From contig CAMWXB010000004.1 in NCBI GenBank assembly GCA_947178125.1, positions 1 through 64,000 of the forward strand: DNA of 64,000 nucleotides, in the 5' to 3' direction. The translations under genes were made by a program, and so were the position numbers. This document shows positions 52,148 to 59,733 of the stretch, in pieces; positions within the stretch are counted from its first letter, which is position 1; each line of letters starts with the position of its first letter. The notes below the pieces were generated by a model. It was not told the DNA's origin and did not search any database. It saw nothing but the letters and a program-made list of their open reading frames with translations. The stretch is from an uncultured Lachnospiraceae bacterium (lineage in GTDB: Bacteria; Bacillota; Clostridia; Lachnospirales; Lachnospiraceae).

Positions 52148-54013
52148 ATGGAACAATTATATACGCGTTGGGGAAGGGATATTGACAGTGAGCATGTTCT
52201 TCAGGAATATCCACGGCCTTTGTTACAACGGAAAAGTTATGTAAACTTAAATGGTTATTGGGAATATGCCATCACGAAAAAATGCCGCGGACCGGAGGTT
52301 TACGACGGCAGGATTCTCGTACCCTTTTCGCCGGAAAGCGTCCTGTCCGGTGTCAGCAGGCAGTTACAGCCGGAGGAATATTTGTGGTATCGTACGAAAT
52401 TGCCAATAGAATCGGATAAGCTGGAAGCGGGTTTCCGGCTGTTACTGCATTTCGGAGCGGTAGACCAGGCGTGTCAGATTTATGTAAATGGGCAGAAGGT
52501 GTCGCGGCATATGGGCGGCTATCTACCCTTTTCTGTGGATATTACGGAATATTGCCGTGGAAACTGTGTACTTTCAGATGGAGATGGGACACTTTGCGGG
52601 GGGAGCATCGTAAAGGCCTGCAAAGCGGGCGGCGCGGCAGCTGCTTCGGAAAGCGAACTGGTGCTCGCCGTGCGGGATTTGAGCGATACGTCTTATCACG
52701 CGCGGGGAAAGCAGAAGCTGAAACGGGGCGGTATGTTTTATACGGCCCAGAGCGGTATCTGGCAGACGGTCTGGATGGAGTATGTGCCGGAAAACTATGT
52801 GGAAGAACTGCTGACAGAGCCGGAATTGTTGACGGGTCCGGGAGCGGCACGGGGAGCCGTGCGGATACGGGTCTGTTCGGCCGCGCAGATGCCCGTTCGG
52901 ATTCAGGTCCGGGAACCGGCATTGTATAATCGGAAAATGACCGGTTCCGCCAATGGTATCATAGCGGAAGGGCGCGGTCTTTCCAATCAGGAGATAGAGA
53001 TTTCTCTGCCGGTCATGAAACCCTGGACCTGCGAAGAACCTTATCTGTATTATTTTACGGTCACGATGGGGGATGACACGGTAGAGAGCTATTTTGCACT
53101 GCGCACCTTTACGATTGAAAAAGATTCCGCGGGGATTCCGCGTATCTGCCTGAATGGGCAGGTGCAGTTCCAGAATGGTGTGCTCGACCAGGGATACTGG
53201 CCGGACGGGCTCTATACAGCGCCTTCCGATGAAGCTTATATATTTGATATTCTGGAAATGAAGAAACTGGGTTTCAATATGCTCAGGAAGCATATTAAGA
53301 TTGAGCCCCAACGCTGGTATTATCATTGCGACAGGCTCGGCATGGTCGTCTGGCAGGATATGGTGAACGGCGGTTCTTATTATAAACACTGGTTCGTGAC
53401 CTATGCGGCAACGCTTTTTTCCCGGAAAAGATGGATGATACGGGATAACTGCCTGCGTCTTCTGTCCCGTGCGGAGCAAAAAGGAAGGCGGGAATTTGTC
53501 CGTGAGATGCAGGAAACGATCCGGCTGTTGAAAGGCCATCCGAGCATCGCGGTCTGGGTGATTTTCAACGAAGGGTGGGGACAGTTCCATGCGGAGAAGA
53601 TGACGGAACTTGCAAGAGCCTGTGACGACAGCCGCCTAATCGACCAGGCCAGCGGCTGGTTCGACCAGGAGGGTGGAAGCCTGCAGAGCATTCATCATTA
53701 TTTTTTCCAGTTCAGGTTTTTACCGGAAAAAGAACGGGCTACCGTATTGTCGGAGTTTGGCGGCTACTCCCTGCGCATTCCCGGGCACAGCGCCTGCGAA
53801 AAGCTGTATGGATATGGAACGCATAAGAACGGGGAAAGTCTGAACACGGCTTTTTGGGAGCGGATGCGGAAGATGAAAGAGCAGATTCCCAAGGGGCTGT
53901 GTGCCGGCGTCTATACGCAGCTGTCCGATGTGGAAGAGGAGGTCAACGGGATTTTTACATATGACAGAGAGGTCAGGAAGATAGAGCCGGAAAACGGACA
54001 TGAGTTTTTTTGA
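52148..54013 (+). CDS. glycoside hydrolase family 2 enzyme (beta-galactosidase/glucuronidase type)
   Basis: 621-aa retaining beta-glycosidase. The N-terminal sugar-binding jelly roll (LNGYWEYAI, WYRTKLPI, FGAVDQACQIYVNGQKV, HMGGYLPFSVDIT) is followed by an Ig-like domain and a barrel with acid/base E475 in WVIFNEGWG and nucleophile E536 in LSEFGGY. There is no signal peptide. It is shorter than LacZ and nearest to the compact intracellular GH2 group; the substrate is uncertain. GGAAAGG precedes ATG 52148. Confidence 0.85.
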   Translation: MEQLYTRWGRDIDSEHVLQEYPRPLLQRKSYVNLNGYWEYAITKKCRGPEVYDGRILVPFSPESVLSGVSRQLQPEEYLWYRTKLPIESDKLEAGFRLLLHFGAVDQACQIYVNGQKVSRHMGGYLPFSVDITEYCRGNCVLSDGDGTLCGGSIVKACKAGGAAAASESELVLAVRDLSDTSYHARGKQKLKRGGMFYTAQSGIWQTVWMEYVPENYVEELLTEPELLTGPGAARGAVRIRVCSAAQMPVRIQVREPALYNRKMTGSANGIIAEGRGLSNQEIEISLPVMKPWTCEEPYLYYFTVTMGDDTVESYFALRTFTIEKDSAGIPRICLNGQVQFQNGVLDQGYWPDGLYTAPSDEAYIFDILEMKKLGFNMLRKHIKIEPQRWYYHCDRLGMVVWQDMVNGGSYYKHWFVTYAATLFSRKRWMIRDNCLRLLSRAEQKGRREFVREMQETIRLLKGHPSIAVWVIFNEGWGQFHAEKMTELARACDDSRLIDQASGWFDQEGGSLQSIHHYFFQFRFLPEKERATVLSEFGGYSLRIPGHSACEKLYGYGTHKNGESLNTAFWERMRKMKEQIPKGLCAGVYTQLSDVEEEVNGIFTYDREVRKIEPENGHEFF

Positions 54014-54170
54014 ACCTTTGAATTACTTGTCGTGTAACAATGGACTTTTTTCCTTCTTTTGTGCTATATTATTTTACAGGACAAGGACTTGTTCGGTTTT
54101 CGCGGCAGTTTGTGCTGACGTTTACAACGTCCGACACAAACATCGCAGACGGAGAACATGAGGAAGAACA

Positions 54171-54398
54171 ATGCGCGAAATGGAATTTAAAATGGAGCGG
54201 CCCGGCCTGTTAAAAGAAGGCGACCGCGTAACGGTGACGGAGGGTGTGCTTCCCAGCAATTATTATTATACGATCAATCCTTCCCTTGCGATGTCGGGAA
54301 ATTTTCCTTTTTCCGAAAGAATGCTGGAGCGGGAGGGAGAAGTTCTCGAGATCATCGAAAATGACAGGGGATTTTATGTGAAAGTGCGGTTCGGGTAG
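54171..54398 (+). CDS. small hypothetical protein
   Basis: 75 aa, predicted soluble, rich in beta strands (LKEGDRVTVTEG ... GEVLEIIENDRGFYVKVRF), which suggests a small SH3-like barrel of the KOW/DUF4314 kind; not assigned. GAGGAAGAAC precedes it. The 5' spacer (54090-54150) holds an imperfect hairpin, GCAGTTTGTGCTGACGTT against AACGTCCGACACAAAC. Confidence 0.6.
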   Translation: MREMEFKMERPGLLKEGDRVTVTEGVLPSNYYYTINPSLAMSGNFPFSERMLEREGEVLEIIENDRGFYVKVRFG

Positions 54399-54448
54399 TA
54401 TATCATATAATAGAACGAACGCAATCTATACGAAAGGTGGACAAGAAT

Positions 54449-54826
54449 ATGTTAAAAAAAGTAGCAACAGACAAGGCGCCGGCGGCAATCGGTCCGTATT
54501 CGCAGGGAATCATCGCAGATAAGATGCTGTTTGCATCCGGACAGATTCCGATTGACCCGGCATCCGGCGAGATTACCGGAGAGGATATCACACAGCAGGC
54601 GGAGCAGGTCATGAAAAATGTAGGCGAAATCTTGAAAGCGGCCGGCACAAATTATGAGAACGTGGTGAAGACCACCTGTTTTCTTGCGGAAATGGCTGAT
54701 TTTGCAGCATTTAATGCGGTTTATGAGAAATATTTTACAGAAAAACCGGCAAGAAGCTGTGTTGCGGTAAAACAGCTCCCGAAAGATGTTTTGTGCGAGG
54801 TGGAAGTCATTGCGTTCCTCGGATAG
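54449..54826 (+). CDS. ridA: RidA family (YjgF/UK114) enamine/imine deaminase
   Basis: 125-aa trimeric enzyme that hydrolyses reactive enamine/imine intermediates. APAAIGPYSQGI, LFASGQIPIDPASGEI, and the C-terminal ARSCVAVKQLPKDVLCEVEVIA with the catalytic Arg are diagnostic. ATG 54449 follows AAAGGTGG. It overlaps the downstream kinase gene. Confidence 0.95.
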   Translation: MLKKVATDKAPAAIGPYSQGIIADKMLFASGQIPIDPASGEITGEDITQQAEQVMKNVGEILKAAGTNYENVVKTTCFLAEMADFAAFNAVYEKYFTEKPARSCVAVKQLPKDVLCEVEVIAFLG

Positions 54827-55346
54827 GTCGAAAGGATGCAGGAATATCATTCTGATCGGAATGCCGGGCGCGGGCAAGAGTACGATTGGTGTCGTGCTGG
54901 CCAAACGACTTGGCCGCGCTTTTTTGGATTCGGACCTCGTCATTCAGGAAAAAGAGGGAAAGCTGCTTCATGAGATCATTGCACAAGAGGGCCTGGATGG
55001 TTTTCTGCGGATAGAAGAAGAGGTCAACGCATCTCTGGAAGCGGAAGGAGCCGTTATTGCGACCGGCGGGAGCGTCGTTTACGGGCAGAAGGCGATGGAA
55101 CACTTAAAGCAGATCGGTACAGTCATCTACTTGCAGCTGCCGCTTGAAACGATTGCCGAAAGGCTTGGCGATTTGAATGAGCGCGGCGTCGCCCTGCAGG
55201 ACGGTCAGAGTTTACATTCTCTTTATGAAGAAAGAGTGCCTTTGTATGAAAAATATGCAGATGTCATTCTGTCTTGCGAAAATAAGATGCTGCGGGAAAT
55301 TGTGGTGGAGATTGCGAATAACATCATAAATAATTGCTCAAAATAA
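54810..55346 (+). CDS. aroK: shikimate kinase
   Basis: 178-aa P-loop kinase of aromatic amino-acid synthesis. Walker A GMPGAGKST, D-x-D (DSDLVI), FLRIEEEV (the FRxxE shikimate-site region, with Leu inserted before the Arg), GGSVV in place of the usual GGG, and ERVPLYEKYAD. These differences leave room for another small-molecule kinase. The start is uncertain: TTG 54810 has GAGGTGG at good distance inside ridA, while ATG 54786 lacks a site. Confidence 0.75.
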   Translation: MRSSDRSKGCRNIILIGMPGAGKSTIGVVLAKRLGRAFLDSDLVIQEKEGKLLHEIIAQEGLDGFLRIEEEVNASLEAEGAVIATGGSVVYGQKAMEHLKQIGTVIYLQLPLETIAERLGDLNERGVALQDGQSLHSLYEERVPLYEKYADVILSCENKMLREIVVEIANNIINNCSK

Positions 55347-55388
55347 CAGATATCCATATCTTATGATATGCGTATCTGTTATTTTTAT
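55341..55388 (+). terminator. hairpin between aroK and spoVAE
   Basis: AAATAACAGATA pairs with TATCTGTTATTT around an AT-rich loop, followed by TTATTTTAT. It overlaps the aroK stop and sits just upstream of the spoVAE ribosome site (GTGAGG). Confidence 0.6.
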
Positions 55389-55412
55389 TTTATAAAAAGT
55401 GAGGTCATGCAA

Positions 55413-55769
55413 ATGGATTATGTGAATGCTTTTTGGGTAGGAGGACTGATCTGTGCACTGGTACAGATTTTAATGGAAAAGACAAAAATGATGCCGGGCA
55501 GGATCATGGTACTGCTCGTCTGTCTGGGAGCGGTCATCAGCGCAGTCGGGCTGTATGAGCCGCTCATGGAGTATGCGGGAGCAGGTGCGGGCGTGCCGCT
55601 TCTCGGATATGGCAATATCCTGATGAAAGGCGTAAAAGAGGCAATCGACAAGGACGGTTTTATCGGCCTGTTCAAAGGCGGCTTTACGAACGGCGCCGTG
55701 GGCTGCAGTGCGGCGCTTATTTTCGGGTACTTGGCAAGCCTGATTTTCAAGCCGAAAATGAAAGGGTGA
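55413..55769 (+). CDS. spoVAE: stage V sporulation protein AE
   Basis: 118-aa integral membrane protein with four hydrophobic segments: FWVGGLICALVQILMEKTKMMPGRIMVLLVCLGAV, then GAGVPLLGYGN, KDGFIGLFKGGFTNGAVGCSAALIFGYL. This is the SpoVAE (AEb) pattern of the dipicolinic acid channel. It is separated from spoVAD by five unrelated genes and preceded by a hairpin. No clear sigma-G promoter was found directly upstream, so expression may come from readthrough or a site I cannot recognise. Confidence 0.88.
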   Translation: MDYVNAFWVGGLICALVQILMEKTKMMPGRIMVLLVCLGAVISAVGLYEPLMEYAGAGAGVPLLGYGNILMKGVKEAIDKDGFIGLFKGGFTNGAVGCSAALIFGYLASLIFKPKMKG

Positions 55770-55796
55770 ATGATTTAAAATCTGAATGTATTTATT

Positions 55797-55847
55797 ATAA
55801 AAAAGGAATTGTCCACGAATTAATTTGTTGACACTTCCTTTTTTTCG
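55797..55847 (+). terminator. terminator after spoVAE
   Basis: AAAAAAGGAATTGTC pairs with GACACTTCCTTTTTTT around an AT-rich loop, ending in a run of seven T. Confidence 0.65.
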
Positions 55848-55857
55848 TTTTATCATA

Positions 55858-56119
55858 GGGAGTGAAGATATTCTAAGGCGGCCCAGAACGCCACCTAAGA
55901 ATATCTAAGTCACTCCCGAAAAATGCCTTGAAAAGCAGGCATTCTTCCAGCAAAAGTGGAGTGAAGATATTCTAAGGCGGCCCAGAACGCCGCCTAAGAA
56001 TATCTAAGTCACTCCCGAAAGAATGCCTTGAAAAGCAGGCATTCTTCCAAATAGAGGGAGTGAAGATATTCTAGGGCGTCAAAGAACGCGCCCAAGAATT
56101 TAGAGTAAGTAGAGAAGGG
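55858..56119 (+). repeat. 2.6 tandem copies of a 99-bp double-hairpin unit
   Basis: Units start at 55858, 55957 and 56057 (partial). Each full unit has an outer stem GGAGTGA/TCACTCC, a long inner stem AGATATTCTAAGG/CCTAAGAATATCT, and then the GAA(G/A)AATGCC/GGCATTCTTC module. Units 1 and 2 are almost identical. The layout parallels the type-2 repeats, but with different stem sequences. It is located directly upstream of the HTH/HipA-like gene pair. Confidence 0.85.
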
Positions 56120-56130
56120 AGAGGAGCAGT

Positions 56131-56694
56131 ATGGCAAGAAATGAACGGGGTGCGGGGAGGAAACCGGCGCTTTCGGCAGAAGACGTGAAGATCATCAGGG
56201 AACGGCATGAAACGGGTGCGACGGTTACGGCACTGGCGAAGGAGTATGGGATTTCCAGACAGGTATTGTCCGGTTATCTGAACCAGAACAACGACAAAGA
56301 GAAAGAGAACTATAATACAGCAAAATCATGGGAGAGGCTGAACAAGGCCTTTCAGGGCATCGATGCTGCAGAATACACGATGCGCATGGAATTTATGTGC
56401 GGCGAGGACTGCTGCACGGTGATCCTTGTCAACCGGGAGGAGGAAAAGATTGCGGTCATGAACGAGACCGACGACCTGCTTCACCGCGCTTTTGGCATCA
56501 AGGTAAAGCCGGACTGGGCGGATTTTGAGGAATTTCTGGAAAGCCGCTGTTTTCCGAGGGAAAGAGAGGATATTGACCTGATTCTGGATGACCTGGAACT
56601 GGATGAGTACGACCCGTTTGCGATTGTCGAGCGGACGGGCGGCAGAATGGCGGAAGATTTGCAGTGGCTCAAAATCAGATATTATAAAGCGTAG
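56131..56694 (+). CDS. helix-turn-helix protein, partner of a HipA-like protein
   Basis: 187 aa. An N-terminal resolvase/Hin-like HTH (GRKPALSAEDVKIIRERHETGATVTALAKEYGISRQVLSGYL, about 8-50) precedes an acidic domain that is not recognised (about 65-187). Downstream, 15 bases away, is a HipA-like protein, so the pair resembles a HipB/HipA-style operon in which the first protein represses the operon and restrains the second; this is inference. GAGAGGAGCAG precedes the ATG. Confidence 0.6.
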   Translation: MARNERGAGRKPALSAEDVKIIRERHETGATVTALAKEYGISRQVLSGYLNQNNDKEKENYNTAKSWERLNKAFQGIDAAEYTMRMEFMCGEDCCTVILVNREEEKIAVMNETDDLLHRAFGIKVKPDWADFEEFLESRCFPREREDIDLILDDLELDEYDPFAIVERTGGRMAEDLQWLKIRYYKA

Positions 56695-56709
56695 GGGGGG
56701 GTGTTTTCT

Positions 56710-57546
56710 ATGAGTACGATAGAAATTTCGAAAGATTATATTGTGACCGGAGCAGAGTATTCTTCTCTTGGCAGTCAAATGAAGTGGAAACAGGATGGTT
56801 ACTGGTATAAGGCCGACATGCTCGGCTTTGAGAGTCTGGCGGAGGCAGTCGTGTCCCATTTGTTGAAACGTTCCAATATCGGAGAGTTTGCGGCGTATGA
56901 GCCTGTCACCATTTCTTATGAAGGGCAGCAGTACAGGGGGTGCCGCAGTCCGGAGTTTAAGAAGGACAAAGAAGAACTGATATCGCTCGAACGCCTGACA
57001 AAAAGCTACACGAGTTTCGGACTTGCGCAGATGCTGGAGCGGATCACGGATGTGGAGGAACGTATTTTATACACGGTGGAACTGGTGGAAAATCTGACCG
57101 GTCTGGATGAGTTCGGCGTTTACCTGACCAGTTTATTAGAACTCGATGCTTTCTTTTTGAATGTAGGCCGCCATACCGGCAATATCATGCTGCTGTATGA
57201 TACGGAAAAGAAGGAATATCGCTTTGCCCCTGTTTTTGATATGGCGCAGGCATTGTTTTCGGATACGAAAAATGTCTGTCCGCCGGAAAAAGGCATGGTG
57301 GAGTGCTATCATGCCGTTACGGCCAGACCTTTTTCAGGTAACTTTGACGAACAGTTGAAAGTGGCGAACGAACTCTACGGTAAGCACCTGAAATTCGATT
57401 TTTCGGTGAATGAGATGATCAATTCCGTCCGCGATGTTCTGAACGGTATGCAGAACGGGCGCGCTTATCATGGTGCGGAAAAAAGAAGAATCGGTGAAAT
57501 CATCCGTTTTCAGGCGAAAAAATACCAGTACATGTTTAAAAAATAA
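56710..57546 (+). CDS. HipA-like kinase-fold protein with altered catalytic motif
   Basis: 278 aa. The C-terminal half contains LDAFFLNVGRHTGNIMLL...YRFAPVFDMAQALFSD, which parallels the HipA active site: the xTDxHxxN loop with catalytic Asp, then a metal-binding YD/FD. Here the residue two before the His is Gly rather than Asp, while the His, Asn and second Asp are kept. No separate HipA N-terminal domain is obvious. It could be a reduced-activity kinase, a pseudokinase or a different branch. ATG 56710 follows a G-rich site; an in-frame GTG at 56701 is less likely. Confidence 0.55.
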   Translation: MSTIEISKDYIVTGAEYSSLGSQMKWKQDGYWYKADMLGFESLAEAVVSHLLKRSNIGEFAAYEPVTISYEGQQYRGCRSPEFKKDKEELISLERLTKSYTSFGLAQMLERITDVEERILYTVELVENLTGLDEFGVYLTSLLELDAFFLNVGRHTGNIMLLYDTEKKEYRFAPVFDMAQALFSDTKNVCPPEKGMVECYHAVTARPFSGNFDEQLKVANELYGKHLKFDFSVNEMINSVRDVLNGMQNGRAYHGAEKRRIGEIIRFQAKKYQYMFKK

Positions 57547-57651
57547 TAAATTTTAAAAAATTAAAAAAATTTTAGAAAATATTGAAGACATAAAAAGGCC
57601 TTTTCCGTTCTAATTATTGAAGACGCAGAAAACAGAGGGGAGGCGGGGAAC

Positions 57652-58170
57652 ATACAAACGGAAGAACAATTAACAGCGCTGATCGATTCTTACCAGAATC
57701 TTGTTTTTTCCATCTGCTATAAGATGACAGCAGATTATTTCGCCGCCGAGGACCTGGCACAGGAAACATTCCTTTCTGCGTATGAGCATTTGAGGAACTT
57801 CGATGGCAGTAATCCGAAAGCGTGGCTCTGCAGGATTGCGACCAATAAATGTATCGACTATATGTCCCATTCCGGAAGAAGGAGCATCCCCACGGAGGAT
57901 ATCTATCTGGAAAGCAGTATGGAGGCAGCGGATACGTCAAAGTCGCCGGAAGCAGTCTGCATGGAACAGGAAACGAAGGAAATGCTGCTGATGAATTGCA
58001 GGCGTTTAAAAAAGCCTTATGACGAAATTGCCAAAGCATACTATTATGACGAAATGGATGTCAGGGAGATTGCCGGAAGCCGCGGCATGAAGGTTAAGAC
58101 GGTACAGACGCAGGTTTACAGGGCGCGCAGTATGCTGCGGAAAATATACAGAAAGGAGAACAGCGCATGA
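57652..58170 (+). CDS. ECF sigma factor with apparent ATA start codon
   Basis: 172 aa if started at ATA 57652, which lies eight bases after AGGGGAGG. The first ATG in frame (57724) has no ribosome site and falls inside region 2. The residues before it (LIDSYQNLVFSICYK) are the expected region 2 beginning, followed by YFAAEDLAQETFLSAYEHL. Region 4 is KPYDEIAKAYYYDEMDVREIAGSRGMKVKTVQTQVYRARSML. Its end overlaps the next gene by four bases (ATGA). Either a rare start codon or a start-codon mutation. Confidence 0.7.
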   Translation: MQTEEQLTALIDSYQNLVFSICYKMTADYFAAEDLAQETFLSAYEHLRNFDGSNPKAWLCRIATNKCIDYMSHSGRRSIPTEDIYLESSMEAADTSKSPEAVCMEQETKEMLLMNCRRLKKPYDEIAKAYYYDEMDVREIAGSRGMKVKTVQTQVYRARSMLRKIYRKENSA

Positions 58171-58643
58171 ACAGGGTAGAAGATAATATCAGAAATTACA
58201 CAAAGAGCGGCATGACGAAGCGGGCGGTTCCGTCCTATCTGTCTGATGAAGCGTTGCAGGAGCTGATCGCGGCGACCGAAGCGGAGCCGATGATGTGTCC
58301 CCCGAAAGGTTTTCGGGATGAGATCATTGAACGGGTCCATCGGAAAAGAAAGCGCATGAAAAATGTATCGCTGTTCTCTTACAGCATGAAAGTCATTGCG
58401 GCGACTGCGGCGGCGCTCAGCCTCATTTTGATCGTACCGGAAAATATCCGTCCGGAAGACGGCGGCAAAGCCGGAATGATGCAGGAATGGCAGGACGAAG
58501 AGGATTCAAAAAGGCCGGTTTCGGAAGCGGAGTGGCTGGAGCAGCAGGGATTCCTGTACCGTTTCAGCAACAGACTGGATGAAGCCTGCAGCAGATTGAA
58601 CGGAAGATTAGATCGATTAATTGGAACGGAGGGTCAATATTAA
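58167..58643 (+). CDS. single-pass membrane protein, probable anti-sigma factor
   Basis: 158 aa. A cytosolic N-terminus (about 70 aa) containing PPKGFRDEIIERVHRKRKR precedes one membrane segment (about 73-92, VIAATAAALSLILIVP) and a short outer tail. It overlaps the sigma-factor stop (ATGA) and the next start (TAATG), so it is translationally coupled on both sides. Position supports an anti-sigma role; no zinc-binding anti-sigma motif is present. Confidence 0.65.
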   Translation: MNRVEDNIRNYTKSGMTKRAVPSYLSDEALQELIAATEAEPMMCPPKGFRDEIIERVHRKRKRMKNVSLFSYSMKVIAATAAALSLILIVPENIRPEDGGKAGMMQEWQDEEDSKRPVSEAEWLEQQGFLYRFSNRLDEACSRLNGRLDRLIGTEGQY

Positions 58644-59305
58644 TGAAAAAGAAGAAAAATCGTTTTTTACTGTTTTGTTTTTCATTCCTGCCCGGGGCGG
58701 GAGAAATGTATCTTGGTTTTATGAAAACGGGCATCAGCCTGCTGAGCATTTTTGCAATATGTGTTATGCTGACCGGTTATACGGGAATTGGCATTGTGGC
58801 GTTTCTGCCGTTCGTTATCTGGGTATACAGTTTTTTCCATGCGAATAATCTGGGCGCCCTGAGCGATGAAGAATTTTACCGGGTCGAGGACGGATACCTG
58901 TTCGGTCTCAATGAAACGGAACTTGGCTCTGTCAAAGATTCCATTGTGGGAAAATACCGGAAAGCGCTCGCGCTCATCCTGATCATTCTGGGCGCTTCCA
59001 TGCTCTGGCAGGCATTCTGCCGTATGCTGCGGCATCTTGTAGGAAGTGATTTTTATTATGAATATATTTCCCGGTTCACCGGCATCGTCAGCGATGACCT
59101 GCCGAAAGTCATCATTGCCCTTGTCGTGATCTGGCTGGGTGTCAAGCTGATACAGGGGAAAAAAGAAGAACTGGATAAACTGGAGGATATAAAAAGTCCT
59201 GCGGCTGCAAATCCTGCGGGAAATACCGAAAATGGAATACCGGTAGAACGGATTGAGCAGGTAGAAGTCGTGGAAAATACAGAAGAAAATAACGGCAGCG
59301 TTTGA
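58643..59305 (+). CDS. membrane protein of the sigma operon, unknown function
   Basis: 220 aa. Membrane segments lie at about 8-22, 27-55, 100-120 and 150-170, with FSFLPGAGEMYLGFMKTGISLL resembling TM2-type small membrane proteins. The acidic, Val/Glu-rich tail (ERIEQVEVVENTEENN) is probably cytosolic. The family is not assigned. Confidence 0.65.
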   Translation: MKKKKNRFLLFCFSFLPGAGEMYLGFMKTGISLLSIFAICVMLTGYTGIGIVAFLPFVIWVYSFFHANNLGALSDEEFYRVEDGYLFGLNETELGSVKDSIVGKYRKALALILIILGASMLWQAFCRMLRHLVGSDFYYEYISRFTGIVSDDLPKVIIALVVIWLGVKLIQGKKEELDKLEDIKSPAAANPAGNTENGIPVERIEQVEVVENTEENNGSV

Positions 59306-59349
59306 ACGGGACAAATATCTCAGGTTGAGAGAAAGGCAGGGTTATTTTT

Positions 59350-59733
59350 ATGAATGAATCGGAAAATGCAAAAACAATGGAAATGCCGGGAATGACAGAT
59401 ACGAAAAGACTGGAAAAAGCGCCGGCCGGCCGTACGCATAGAGTCGGTACGGTCACCTGTGGTCTTGTCTTAATTCTATATGGTATTCTGTTCCTTGTCC
59501 GCATGGCGCTGCCCGCAATTAATTACAGATGGATTTTCGAATGCTGGCCAATCGTCCTGATTTTCCTCGGCGTGGAAATTCTGCTTGGCTGTATCGGAAA
59601 GAATGCGGAAAAAACGAACTTTAAATATGATTTCGGTTCCGTTCTCATTATTCTGCTCATGATGCTTTTTTCGATGATCATGGCGGCGGTCGATTATGGA
59701 ATGTGGTACGGAGGATATTATTATGGCTTTTAG
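59350..59733 (+). CDS. small membrane protein, LiaI/LiaF-like
   Basis: 127 aa. Three membrane segments (about 32-52, 62-82, 98-116), including WIFECWPIVLIFLGVEILLG, similar to the membrane part of LiaI/LiaF and DUF5668 proteins of envelope-stress systems. The assignment is by pattern only. A GAGAGAAAGGCAGGG site precedes it. It overlaps the lipoprotein gene by 11 bases. Confidence 0.6.
   Translation: MNESENAKTMEMPGMTDTKRLEKAPAGRTHRVGTVTCGLVLILYGILFLVRMALPAINYRWIFECWPIVLIFLGVEILLGCIGKNAEKTNFKYDFGSVLIILLMMLFSMIMAAVDYGMWYGGYYYGF

Noticed and set aside
52542..53590. Minus-strand ORFs of 126 and 338 aa inside the GH2 gene
   Set aside because: Antisense to a well-supported glycosidase; Pro/Arg/His-rich composition is typical of shadow translation.
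55858..56119. CRISPR-like array upstream of the HTH gene
   Set aside because: Units are contiguous 99-bp copies with no unique spacers; they are tandem hairpins.
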